Source: Dictyobacter aurantiacus
Lineage (GTDB): Bacteria; Chloroflexota; Ktedonobacteria; Ktedonobacterales; Ktedonobacteraceae
Direction: 5' to 3'
Assembly: GCF_003967515.1 (NCBI RefSeq)
Contig: NZ_BIFQ01000002.1
Span: forward strand, 2,046,001 to 2,110,000
Length of the DNA stretch: 64,000 bases
The translations under genes and the position numbers were made by a program. Positions 8,959 through 16,875 of the stretch are shown piece after piece (within the stretch, counting starts at the first letter, position 1; the number at the start of each line of letters is the position of its first letter). Under the pieces are notes generated by a model that saw only the letters and a list, made by a program, of their open reading frames with translations, was not told the origin of the DNA and ran no database searches.

Positions 8959-10962
8959 ATGGTAGCCAAACGGAAGAAACCGACAAAATTTTATGCTACA
9001 GAAGAGTTGTATAACCCCAGAATTGATACAAGCCGCGATGCATATTTGTATGGGCGACAGTCTGATAAAGAACAAGTTGTTGAGAATATACAATCACATA
9101 TTTCTCAAACTGTCAGGTTGCTTGATTATGTAAAAAATACCTTGGGTTTCAAAGATGATGGGACAACGGGGAGCGTTACCCTATTCGTAGAAAACGAGGT
9201 GGTGGATTCAGACGGAAATGTAAGTATTAAAGATGCTTCGGGGACATGGCCTATTGATCGCAGGCCCGGTTTGAAGGCTATTTGTAATGCTATTGAAAGT
9301 CCAACCTCCAATGTTGGTGTCGTTATTGCTGAGTATGTGGACCGTCTCTTTCGAGACGAGGACCGGATCGATAGTAATATCTTTATCAAGCTGTGCCGCG
9401 AGAATGATGTTTTTGTCCATATTGAAAGTAAGCGGATGACCTATAATTTTGCCAATCTACAACATGCAGAGATGTTTAGGATGGAAGTGCAGATGGCAGC
9501 CGCCTATATCGAAAACCATGTACGTGGAACTATGCACAGGCGGCGTAGTCTGGCTGCCAGAAGTGGAATGTGGGCAGGCATGGGATCTATCCCGGTTGGC
9601 TATATTACTGAGAGAAATGAGGAAGATCCCCGCTACGGCAAGTTTATCATCTACAAGCCTCATGCGAAGATTGTTCACTGGCTTTTTGTTCGCTTTGTTA
9701 AGCTAGGTTATGATCTTGTTGAGTTCAAACGAGAATTACAGGCAATGCCCTATATTTTCCCCGCTTTTGAGAGTTGGGTTCACCCCTCTGATACAAGTAA
9801 ATGCAACCTGCGCGTCCAGAATGGTGGCTTTTCCTTTTGTGAGTCGACGATTGAGAAAATCCTGACGAATCAGGTTTACATTGGTATATTTAAGCGTGAA
9901 GGCGTTACACGAGTAGATAATCATCCGGCTATCATCGAGGAAGATTTGTTCTGGTCAGTTTATGACCGCTTAAGAGATTTTCGGCCAGACGGTACTCCGA
10001 CCAATCGTGTGCGTCGGGTTGTTAAATATTCCCAGATAACCTATGCGGAGCGCAAACCACTTTTTACATTTACTTCGTCAGATCCTAAGGCCACTGTGTC
10101 TTATGGAAGAAGTGCTCAATGGTATCACTATAAAGTGCGTGTTTATGATGGTATGTCTCGGGAGACTGTAGTTTCAGCATATGCCGATGTTGTAGAAGAT
10201 GCTATCGTAGCCCAGCTGTTCGAACGCTTACAGTTACAAGACATAGACATTGGTGATATGGAGAAGAAACGAGCCGCCATTATCGAGAAAAATGCAAAGA
10301 GGAAGAGGAGGCTCGAACAAAGTATCGAAGCTATTGATGAAGAAATTGATACGCTGACTGTGAATATGGGTAAGATTAAAACCGACGTTGTGGTTGCTCG
10401 CTTAGAAACGCAGATTGAGAAGCTGTTGGGTAGAAAGTCAGAAGCAGAAGCTGAGTTAGTACAAATTGCTCAGTCGTCTCAAGAAATTGTATTGGGCACG
10501 TTTGAAGAGGAGCTAAAAGACTTGGAACAGTCCTGGCATAAACATTCGTTTGGACTGCGCAAATCATTGCTTAAGCTTTTAATTAAAGAGCTGAAACTCG
10601 ATTATGTCAGCCCCCGCTTTTACCGTATAACCATTGTGTGGATGTATGGGAACTGGGGAGTAGAAACGGCCTTTATTGACAAGGGCAAGGGCAATAAGAA
10701 GTGGAGGTCGGATGATAATAAAATCTTGCGAGACATGTACCGGGATAAGAGCCAGCTAGAGATTATGAAAGCTCTTCCACAGAGAAGTTGGAGAAGCATA
10801 TTGCATCAGGCTGATCACCTTGGCGTTAGAGAAGGAACGTGGAAACCTAAAACCATTAAAAACGTTAACATCTGTTTAGATGACATGGCATTTCTAGAAA
10901 AGTTTGGCCTAACACTGGAACAGTTCCAAGATGGAAACGACGTGGTATGGTATTTTTGGTAA
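8959..10962 (+). CDS. Large serine recombinase (site-specific integrase)
   Basis: 667 residues. The resolvase N-domain starts with AYLYGRQSDKEQV; Ser35 is the likely nucleophile. IAEYVDRLFRDEDR, further along, is another catalytic-domain block. The recombinase domain follows (GSIPVGY onward, then ESTIEKILTNQVYIGIF). A long coiled coil (about residues 435-510) and a C-terminal Myb/SANT-like HTH segment (WRSDDNKILRDMYRDKSQLE) close the protein. Large serine recombinases integrate elements at attB sites. The ribosome site is AGAGGAAG before ATG 8959. The stop codon TAA lies in the sequence GTAAAAGGCAT shared with both ureC fragments, so the gene reaches right to the attachment junction, as is common for integrase genes at element ends. 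Confidence 0.9.
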   Translation: MVAKRKKPTKFYATEELYNPRIDTSRDAYLYGRQSDKEQVVENIQSHISQTVRLLDYVKNTLGFKDDGTTGSVTLFVENEVVDSDGNVSIKDASGTWPIDRRPGLKAICNAIESPTSNVGVVIAEYVDRLFRDEDRIDSNIFIKLCRENDVFVHIESKRMTYNFANLQHAEMFRMEVQMAAAYIENHVRGTMHRRRSLAARSGMWAGMGSIPVGYITERNEEDPRYGKFIIYKPHAKIVHWLFVRFVKLGYDLVEFKRELQAMPYIFPAFESWVHPSDTSKCNLRVQNGGFSFCESTIEKILTNQVYIGIFKREGVTRVDNHPAIIEEDLFWSVYDRLRDFRPDGTPTNRVRRVVKYSQITYAERKPLFTFTSSDPKATVSYGRSAQWYHYKVRVYDGMSRETVVSAYADVVEDAIVAQLFERLQLQDIDIGDMEKKRAAIIEKNAKRKRRLEQSIEAIDEEIDTLTVNMGKIKTDVVVARLETQIEKLLGRKSEAEAELVQIAQSSQEIVLGTFEEELKDLEQSWHKHSFGLRKSLLKLLIKELKLDYVSPRFYRITIVWMYGNWGVETAFIDKGKGNKKWRSDDNKILRDMYRDKSQLEIMKALPQRSWRSILHQADHLGVREGTWKPKTIKNVNICLDDMAFLEKFGLTLEQFQDGNDVVWYFW

Positions 10963-10969
10963 AAGGCAT
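10959..10969. other. Predicted attachment junction (att core) in ureC
   Basis: The 11-mer GTAAAAGGCAT is the point where ureC homology ends and the recombinase gene ends. The same 11-mer marks the break of the second ureC fragment at 20767-20777. The complementary codons ATG CCT TTT AC are conserved urease codons (Met-Pro-Phe-Thr), as expected for an attB in a conserved gene. The exact crossover dinucleotide cannot be read from one junction. Confidence 0.6.
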
Positions 10970-11893
10970 CGTAGGATTGGTCGAGGATGGCAGGATATTT
11001 GGAAATGAGGCGATACGGATAATATCAGGAGCATGGCCCCCGCCAGCACCTTCTGTGTGGTAAGTGTGAATCGTCCTCTGTCCAATGGCCGCGATCGTAT
11101 CCTCGACAAAGCCAGCTTCATTGATAGTATCCGTATGGATGGCCACCTGAACATCATACTGGTCCGCGACCTTGAGACAGGTATCAATGGCCGCAGGAGT
11201 GGTACCCCAGTCCTCATGCAATTTGAGTCCGCAGGCGCCAGCGCGTATCTGCTCCTCCAGCGGCTCGGGGGTCGCTGTATTGCCCTTGCCCAGGAAGCCG
11301 AAATTGACGGGCCAGTGTTCGGCCGCCTGGAGCATCCTCGCTATATTCCATGCGCCCGGTGTACAGGTGGTCGCGTTAGTACCCGTGGCGGGACCTGTAC
11401 CACCACCGATCATGGTGGTGATGCCGTTGGACATGGCCTCATAGACCTGCTGTGGTGAAATAAAGTGGATGTGTGAGTCGATGCCGCCGGCCGTCACGAT
11501 CATGTTCTCGCCAGCGATCACTTCGGTTCCGGAGCCAACCACCAGCTCAGGATCAACGCCATCCATCGTATCGGGATTGCCGGCTTTCCCCACTTTGACG
11601 ATGCGACCATCACGAACGCCTATGTCGCCTTTGACGATGCCCCAGTGGTCGATGATGATCGCGTTGGTGATCACCAGATCCAGGGTGCCAGGGGTACTCT
11701 CACGGCTGGCGCGGCTGCTCTGGCCCATGCCGTCACGAATCACCTTGCCGCCACCGAAGGTAATCTCATCGCCGTAAACGGTATAATCTTTCTCAATCTC
11801 AATCAGTAACTCGGTATCAGCCAGTCGTACGCGATCGCCGGTCGTAGGACCATAGAGATCGGCATACATCTGGCGAGGGATGCGTTGGCTCAT
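10959..11893 (-). pseudogene. ureC: Urease alpha subunit ureC, N-terminal half, interrupted by the integrated element
   Basis: About 311 codons of the usual 570 or so. It opens with MSQRIPRQMYADLYGPTTGD from ATG 11893 (GAGAGGG upstream). Urease metal-site motifs are present: SHIHF, the carbamylated-lysine block GLKLHEDWGTTP, AIHTDTINEAG and HTEGAGGGHAPDI. Homology stops after NPTMPFT. The lost part includes the catalytic His of the flap and the last Asp metal ligand, so this piece alone cannot be active. The remaining codons would lie beyond the left edge if a single element integrated. It has the same strand as ureFDAB 21 kb away but is not adjacent to them. Confidence 0.9.
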
Positions 11894-12363
11894 ACGTGTT
11901 GCCCTCTCATCACTATCTACAAGAATGGAAGTTCCGGCTATCACAAACAACTGTAATGACGGATGTCTCTGATGGCATGGCCGCCTCCTTTGTTGGTTCC
12001 ATCTTAGTATACTGTGAAAGCGGGGCACCTGGTGTATGATAGGTGGCATCATATGGCTGTTTTGTACATAATATAAAGAACCCATATTTATGGTCATGCA
12101 ACCTGATAAATGGATCTCCGGCCATACTTACAGTGACATAGTTATAATGCTGCTGTTTTGCGAAACCTTATTGTGTATTAATCAGCAAACTTAACGTTCT
12201 TACATACAGGATGGTTTGGTCACTGGCGTTTATCTCCAGGTGATAATGCCAGGGTGCCAGAGGCAGGAGTGGTTTTCGAGAATATCAGGCAAACGTGAGT
12301 TGTTATCCAAAGATTTGGCTGCAGGTAGTATTGGTATTGAGAAAGGTACGCAAAGCAGAAGAG
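11894..12363. other. 470-bp stretch upstream of ureC
   Basis: This region lies between two divergent genes and probably carries the ureC promoter. The minus-strand frame extending ureC upstream shows no urease-like residues before the MSQRIPRQ start, so it is not coding. No other gene is supported. Confidence 0.45.
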
Positions 12364-12977
12364 ATGGAAAAAGCCTCAGAGGATAGGACCCTTCAGCAGC
12401 AACTGGCACGGGTGGTTTCCGAGATCTCAAACCCCTTGTTTGTGGCGCTCCCGACATTTTTAGTGATTGCACTTGTGACTGCGCCTGATGTTGTGCATGC
12501 TTTCCTCTGGTGGATCATTCCTATTCTTGGTATTTCGGTGGCCCCATTTCTGTTTATCTGGCAGGGGGTGCGAAAAGGGAAGCTGACGGATCACCATGTC
12601 AGTCAACGTGAGCAGCGTTTTGTACCGCTCTTCTTTGGCCTGACGTGTATGCTGCTCAGCTTTGCTGGCCTCTACGCCTTGCATGCGTCTCCTATTCTCA
12701 TCGCTACGTGGTGGCGGTGATCGTCGCCTGCGGTATTTCGCTCATCGTAACACGCTATTGGAAGATTAGCTTGCACCTGGTTGGTATAGCAGGTGCTGTG
12801 ACGGTCTTTGTCCTTCTCTTCGGCCCTCGCTTGCTTGCTCTCTCACCGCTCGTGTTCCTGGTTGGTTGGGCACGATGGCAAGTGCGCGCCCATACCGTTC
12901 TGCAAGCCATTGCTGGCACCTGCCTGGCTATCGTTGTGACGGTGGTGACATTTCAGCTCTTTGGCATTCAACTCTAG
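12364..12977 (+). pseudogene. PAP2-like membrane phosphatase gene with a frameshift
   Basis: Two overlapping frames make one protein. The first (ATG 12364 to stop 12718) gives about 118 residues with two or three membrane segments and the loop GKLTDHHVSQREQRF. The second (from about 12705 to 12977) continues with VVAVIVACGISLIVTRYWKI, then a His-bearing segment SLHLVGIAGAV and WARWQVRAHTVLQAIAG. Charged and His loops between helices in this order recall PAP2-superfamily integral membrane phosphatases. A single-base change near 12690-12710 would rejoin the frames. It is either a decayed gene or a sequencing error. Confidence 0.55.
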
Positions 12978-13242
12978 CCGAAGTGTTTTGCTGTTTCACG
13001 CCTTTACTCTTCTTCTGGCGGCAGCAGTGTGAAGGTGTACTTTCCTATCAGCAAGGAAACTGTATTCATCGGATTTGCAGAAGAACCGCTTAATCTGCAA
13101 ATTTCTATAATAGAACCGGCCAGCGTAAGCAAGAATTGATATTTGTTGAGCTTATGCGTTATTTATAGTGAGGTATTATAAAACATTTGCATTGTAGACA
13201 TGCTTATCAATAGTAGATGATTTTCAGTAGACAGGAGGCTGC

Positions 13243-13659
13243 ATGAGACGATTCACCGCAATGGGCATAGGGATTTGTTTGCTTCTCGTCGCCTTTCTCT
13301 CGTTGGTAGCCTGTGGAGGGAATCCGTCAGGAGCTATTACCGGACAACATATTACAGCCATTCAGGTAGGAACGGGTTTCGATCAAAAACAACAAGCAGT
13401 ACGAGGAGAAAGTGGAACATTTCAGGTTGGGCAGACATTGTACGTTGTCTTTACTATTAATACATCTGATAGCAATGCTATAGCAACCTTAAAAATATTC
13501 AATGGTGTTGACCTAGAGGATACTAGTTTACCAGTCTCTATCAAATCTGGTACCGCAGTCTATGAAAAATCAGTGTTGCTCAACGCGACGGGCGACTATA
13601 CTATCGAGATTGACTATAAGTCGAGCAAGGAAGCCTCCATCCCTTTTGCGGTAAACTAA
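13243..13659 (+). CDS. Small lipoprotein with an Ig-like beta domain
   Basis: 138 residues. A signal peptide (MRRFTAMGIGICLLLVAFLS) ends in the lipobox LVAC, so Cys25 should be lipidated and the protein anchored outside the membrane. The mature part is all beta (FQVGQTLYVVFTIN, IATLKIFNG, TGDYTIEIDY), resembling a single Ig-like domain. AGGAGG precedes the ATG. It is followed 37 bp later by another lipoprotein gene on the same strand, probably one operon. No specific family recognised. Confidence 0.7.
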   Translation: MRRFTAMGIGICLLLVAFLSLVACGGNPSGAITGQHITAIQVGTGFDQKQQAVRGESGTFQVGQTLYVVFTINTSDSNAIATLKIFNGVDLEDTSLPVSIKSGTAVYEKSVLLNATGDYTIEIDYKSSKEASIPFAVN

Positions 13660-13696
13660 GATCACGCCATATATATCATAAATAAAGGAGCCACAG

Positions 13697-14386
13697 GTGA
13701 CTAGAATACCTCGCATAGTACGTTTCGGCATACTCTTCCTCTTGGTTCTCATTTCACTTGCATCCTGTGGTGGCAACGACACAGAAGGTAATGCACGTGC
13801 AACTGCAACGCCTACGTGCCAACCAACCTACGTTTATGACCAGGTGCAGAATCAAGGCGAGGCATTGGACGTTGTTGACTTTGAGTCCGCTTATAATGGC
13901 ACAGCGAATAAAGAAATTTTTACACTTAGTGCGAGCCATAGCGCTTCAGTCTCAATCTCAACCAGCGACACAAAAATAGAGAAGTTTCGTGCTGAAGTTC
14001 AGGCCGGTATAGAAGCCAGTGCAGATGCCCCTCTGTTCAACGGAGCAGCCAACCTTGAGGTTACGGCAGAAGCTCAGGCAGATGCCATCTACGAAAGTGT
14101 ACATCGGGTTAGTAATACTGTTAGTAAGATTCAAACATCGACAACAGGAAGCCTGATCCAGTTAACCATCCCCCCTATGTCGAGGGGGTATGGACTCTAC
14201 GGAGCGATGGTAAAGATCACGTCTGGACATCTCTATTCGAATAATTGCGGTACTCCAGATGACCAAGGAACAATCTCGGCAATTATCCCTGAACGCTTTG
14301 AATGGTGTACCTGGACAAGAGGTCCTAATCTTTTTAGCGATGGTGGACAGGGGCCATGTGATGTGGTGGCTTACAATTTAGGCTAA
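13697..14386 (+). CDS. Lipoprotein with a pore-former-like beta region
   Basis: 229 residues from a GTG start with AAAGGAG 6 nt upstream. The lipobox is LASC. After a Thr-rich linker, the middle shows long Ser/Thr-alternating strands (SHSASVSISTSDTKIEKF, then ADAIYESVHRVSNTVSKIQT) around a smoother Ala-rich stretch, and then LIQLTIPPMSRGYGLYGAMV. This layout resembles aerolysin/ETX-MTX2-type beta pore-forming proteins, but I see no diagnostic signature, so the assignment is tentative. Four C-terminal Cys could form disulfides. The gene is second in the lipoprotein operon. Confidence 0.6.
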   Translation: MTRIPRIVRFGILFLLVLISLASCGGNDTEGNARATATPTCQPTYVYDQVQNQGEALDVVDFESAYNGTANKEIFTLSASHSASVSISTSDTKIEKFRAEVQAGIEASADAPLFNGAANLEVTAEAQADAIYESVHRVSNTVSKIQTSTTGSLIQLTIPPMSRGYGLYGAMVKITSGHLYSNNCGTPDDQGTISAIIPERFEWCTWTRGPNLFSDGGQGPCDVVAYNLG

Positions 14387-14456
14387 AGCAACCAGATGGA
14401 TCATCGTCGGATTACATTATTAACCAGAATAATCCTAGCGATCTCAAGCTGATAGC

Positions 14457-14690
14457 TCACGACGAGTTGTCAGCTTTCTTTGTATCAACAGCCTCTTTCA
14501 CGTCCAAGAGCAACCTTTCCGTATCCTTTGCCCAATTCTGTTTGAGCTCTTTCTCCACAATGGTTAGATCGCGCAAGTGATGGACTTGCACAATGATAGC
14601 TCTGATAGCTTGGGAGGGCATCATGCACCGAGATGCTCGTGAACAGCGGCGCAATCCCAATCGTATTCATTCCCTTTCGATCTCGGCTCG
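14457..14690 (-). pseudogene. IS66-family transposase remnant, frameshifted
   Basis: Two frames on the minus strand together read like the IS66 transposase core. The first is IAPLFTSISVHDALPSYQSY, resembling the VHDGWASY block. After a frameshift comes VHHLRDLTIVEKELKQNWAK and LLLDVKEAV, which resembles the N-x-HHLREL block. Only about 75 codons remain. The upstream side is cut where the IS200/IS605 element begins (about 14695). Confidence 0.55.
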
Positions 14691-14860
14691 TGTTTCTATT
14701 GACACTCCCCGGTCTAAAGACGCGGGGATTCTTCCTTCATCCATCGAACTTGCTCACGGATATTGCTACCAGCAAGTAGAGGCCCAATGTCCAGAAGCGT
14801 TTCATGCACTCAACGGCGCATCCGTTCCCGTATGCCCTACGGTACGGTCCTGTTCCCGTT
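14690..14860 (-). ncRNA. Candidate omega RNA (TnpB guide) at the tnpB 3' end
   Basis: In known IS200/IS605 elements the guide RNA overlaps the tnpB 3' end and runs through the right end into flanking DNA. Here that span includes the last tnpB codons and the hairpin at 14707-14727. Presence is inferred from the family; only the hairpin is seen directly. Confidence 0.4.
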
Positions 14861-15959
14861 GCTCTCGTTTTGCCAACGCTTTTGCCAGAATATTACGAGC
14901 GGCATTCTCATCGCGGTCTATGAGCAGTCCGCACTTGGGACAGACGTGGGTACGCACGCTCAAGCTTTTCTTGACGAGCGTGCCACAGCCGCTACAGTTC
15001 TGGCTGGTGAAATGTGGTGCGACCTTGATCACGGGGATGGTGTGCAACGCCCCATAGTATTGCACCCAGGCCAGGAAGCGGCCCCAGGATGCATCATTGA
15101 TCGATTTGGCCAGGTGGTGATTGCGCACGAGATTCGCTATCTTCAAGTCTTCAAAGGCAATGAGATCGTGAGATGTCACAAGCGCGTTCGCCTCTTTGCG
15201 AGCGAAATCTTCGCGCTGCCTCTGGACTTTCAGGTGTGCTTTTGCCAACGTCTTTCTGGCCTTCAAACGGTTCTTGCCGCCCTTGGTTGTCTTGGAGAGA
15301 CGACGCTGCAACCGCTTGAGACGTTTCTCGGCTTTGCGATAGTGGCGGGGATTTTCCACAGTAGTGCCATTGGCATCGGTGTAGTAGGCTTTGAGTCCCA
15401 CGTCAATGCCGGTGATCGCTCCTGTCATCTCATGTTCGACGACCCGATCTATCTGCACGGCAAACTGACAGAAGTAGCCGTCTGCACGCCGAATGAGGCG
15501 AACCCGCTTGATCTGTTTGACTGGAAAGGTTTCAATGGCTCGCGTGCCCACCAGACGCAAGCATCCAATCCCACAGCCATCGGTGAAGGTGATGTGTCTG
15601 CCGTCTGCGTTCAATTTCCACCCAGAGGTTTTGTATTCCACTGAACGATTATCATGCTGAAAACGGGGGTAACCTTTCTTCCCTGATTTCTTCTGTTTGC
15701 AGTTGTCATAGAAGCGGGAAATCGCAGACCACGCCCGATCCGCTGCGGCTTGCCGTGCCATCGAATTGAGCTTGCTGGCAAAAGGAAATTCCTGAGCAAG
15801 GGGGGAACACGAGGCTTGCAAATCATTGCGACCGATACCACGGCCATCCATCCACTGCCGGATACACGTGTTACGGATGAATTGCGTGATCCTGATTGCA
15901 TCTTCAATGGCAGCGTATTGTGCCTTTGTGCCATCAAGTTTGTATTCGTAGATGAGCAT
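14802..15959 (-). CDS. tnpB: TnpB RNA-guided nuclease of the IS200/IS605 element
   Basis: 385 residues from ATG 15959 (GAGG just upstream). The RuvC-like active site looks intact: ITGIDVGLKAYY (Asp), LIAFEDLKIANL (Glu) and LIDRDENAARNI (Asp). The zinc finger is CSGC and CPKC, placed between the last two. The N-terminal helical domain (IRITQFIRNTCIRQWMDGRG) is typical. TnpB is an RNA-guided endonuclease that helps keep its element in place. The start lies 22 bp after the tnpA stop. The frame is open a further 19 codons upstream, but those lack family residues. Confidence 0.9.
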   Translation of the reverse strand: MLIYEYKLDGTKAQYAAIEDAIRITQFIRNTCIRQWMDGRGIGRNDLQASCSPLAQEFPFASKLNSMARQAAADRAWSAISRFYDNCKQKKSGKKGYPRFQHDNRSVEYKTSGWKLNADGRHITFTDGCGIGCLRLVGTRAIETFPVKQIKRVRLIRRADGYFCQFAVQIDRVVEHEMTGAITGIDVGLKAYYTDANGTTVENPRHYRKAEKRLKRLQRRLSKTTKGGKNRLKARKTLAKAHLKVQRQREDFARKEANALVTSHDLIAFEDLKIANLVRNHHLAKSINDASWGRFLAWVQYYGALHTIPVIKVAPHFTSQNCSGCGTLVKKSLSVRTHVCPKCGLLIDRDENAARNILAKALAKREQREQDRTVGHTGTDAPLSA

Positions 15960-15981
15960 AGCCTCGTGTCCCCCCTTCCTG

Positions 15982-16377
15982 CTAGGACCTTGATTGGCGG
16001 GCAATATAGGCGTCAATAATCTCCTGACTCACATGCCCGGCAGTTGAATAGAATGTCGAACGGGTCCACAATGACGGCATCCGTCTCAGGTGCTCAAATT
16101 GCTTGCGCAGATGGTTGGACGAGCGACCTTTGATGAGCCGTGCCACATCGGTGGGCGTGGTATAAGGGGTGATCTGAATGAAGAGATGGACGTGATCGGG
16201 TTGAATCGCCAGCCGGACAATGTGCCACTGGTTTTCCTCTACCACGTGTTCAATCTCCTCTTTTAACCGATCATGCACCGGACCTACCAACACCTTGCGT
16301 CGTCGTTTCGGGCAAAAAATGATGTGGTACAATATGTGGTGGACCGCATGCTGTTCATGGATATACGCATCACTCAT
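15982..16377 (-). CDS. tnpA: TnpA, IS200/IS605 Y1 transposase
   Basis: 131 residues starting MSDAYIHEQHAVHHILYHII. It has the HUH motif in IQPDHVHLFIQI and the catalytic Tyr near the C-terminus (probably in EIIDAYIARQ). The length suits this family, which moves single-stranded DNA using end hairpins. It precedes tnpB on the same strand. An upstream ATG at 16437 is possible, but the conserved domain fits the 16377 start. No clear ribosome site. Confidence 0.88.
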   Translation of the reverse strand: MSDAYIHEQHAVHHILYHIIFCPKRRRKVLVGPVHDRLKEEIEHVVEENQWHIVRLAIQPDHVHLFIQITPYTTPTDVARLIKGRSSNHLRKQFEHLRRMPSLWTRSTFYSTAGHVSQEIIDAYIARQSRS

Positions 16378-16589
16378 GTAGACTAGTATAGTTGATGCGA
16401 CATGCTCTGTCAACATGCCACTGTGCACCAGCCCCAAAACAAGGAACGGCGATTCATCCCCCGCATGAATGACTCTGTTGGGAAATTTTGTTCAGACAAC
16501 TCGTCAAGGAAGAGCAAAGATGGTAAGGTGAGAAAAAATCCCCCCTTGACAGGAATGGAGTGAAAGACGAGAAGCAAAGGAGCATGCTC

Positions 16590-16875
16590 ATGTCCATGAA
16601 ACCGAGACGGCTAGATGAGGTTCCAGAAACAACGAGCCGGATCGCCCATCGAGCATTCCCCAAAGGGACGCTCGCGATGGTTTTACGAGACGAACTGGCA
16701 AGCATCTATACAGATGAGACCTTTGCTCATCTGTTCCCCAAGCGTGGACGGAATGCAGAAACTCCCTGGCGTTTGGCCGTAGTGACAGTATTACAAACCA
16801 TTGAGCACCTCACAGATCGCCAAGCAGCAGAAGCAGTGCGGGCGCGCATTGATTGGAAATACGCCTTGTTGCGCC
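16590..16875 (+). CDS. IS1182-like transposase, exon 1
   Basis: It encodes the N-terminal domain (MSMKPRRLDEVPETTSRIAH, then TPWRLAVVTVLQTIEHLTDR and ARIDWKYALLR), the conserved N-terminal block of IS1182-type DDE transposases. ATG 16590 has AAGGAG 7 nt upstream; an upstream GTG at 16560 is also in frame. The exon ends with the first base of a codon at 16875, next to the intron start GTGTGGC. Unspliced, the frame would run into intron sequence and stop at 16934. Confidence 0.75.

Larger units (their letters stand above)
14695..16470 (-). mobile_element. IS200/IS605-type element with tnpA and tnpB
   Basis: The element reads leftwards: left end near 16470, tnpA, tnpB, right end near 14695. The right end has the hairpin CCCCGGTC-taaa-GAC-g-CGGGG (14707-14727), and the left end has ATTCAT-7 nt-ATGAAT (about 16452-16470). 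Both are the subterminal hairpins expected for a Y1 HUH transposase. It sits between the IS66 remnant and the IS1182-like element. Exact ends are uncertain by a few bases. Confidence 0.75.

Noticed and set aside
11894..12097. Longer N-terminus for ureC
   Set aside because: The extra residues are low-quality His/Arg/Ser-rich sequence, while ATG 11893 has a ribosome site and the standard urease start.
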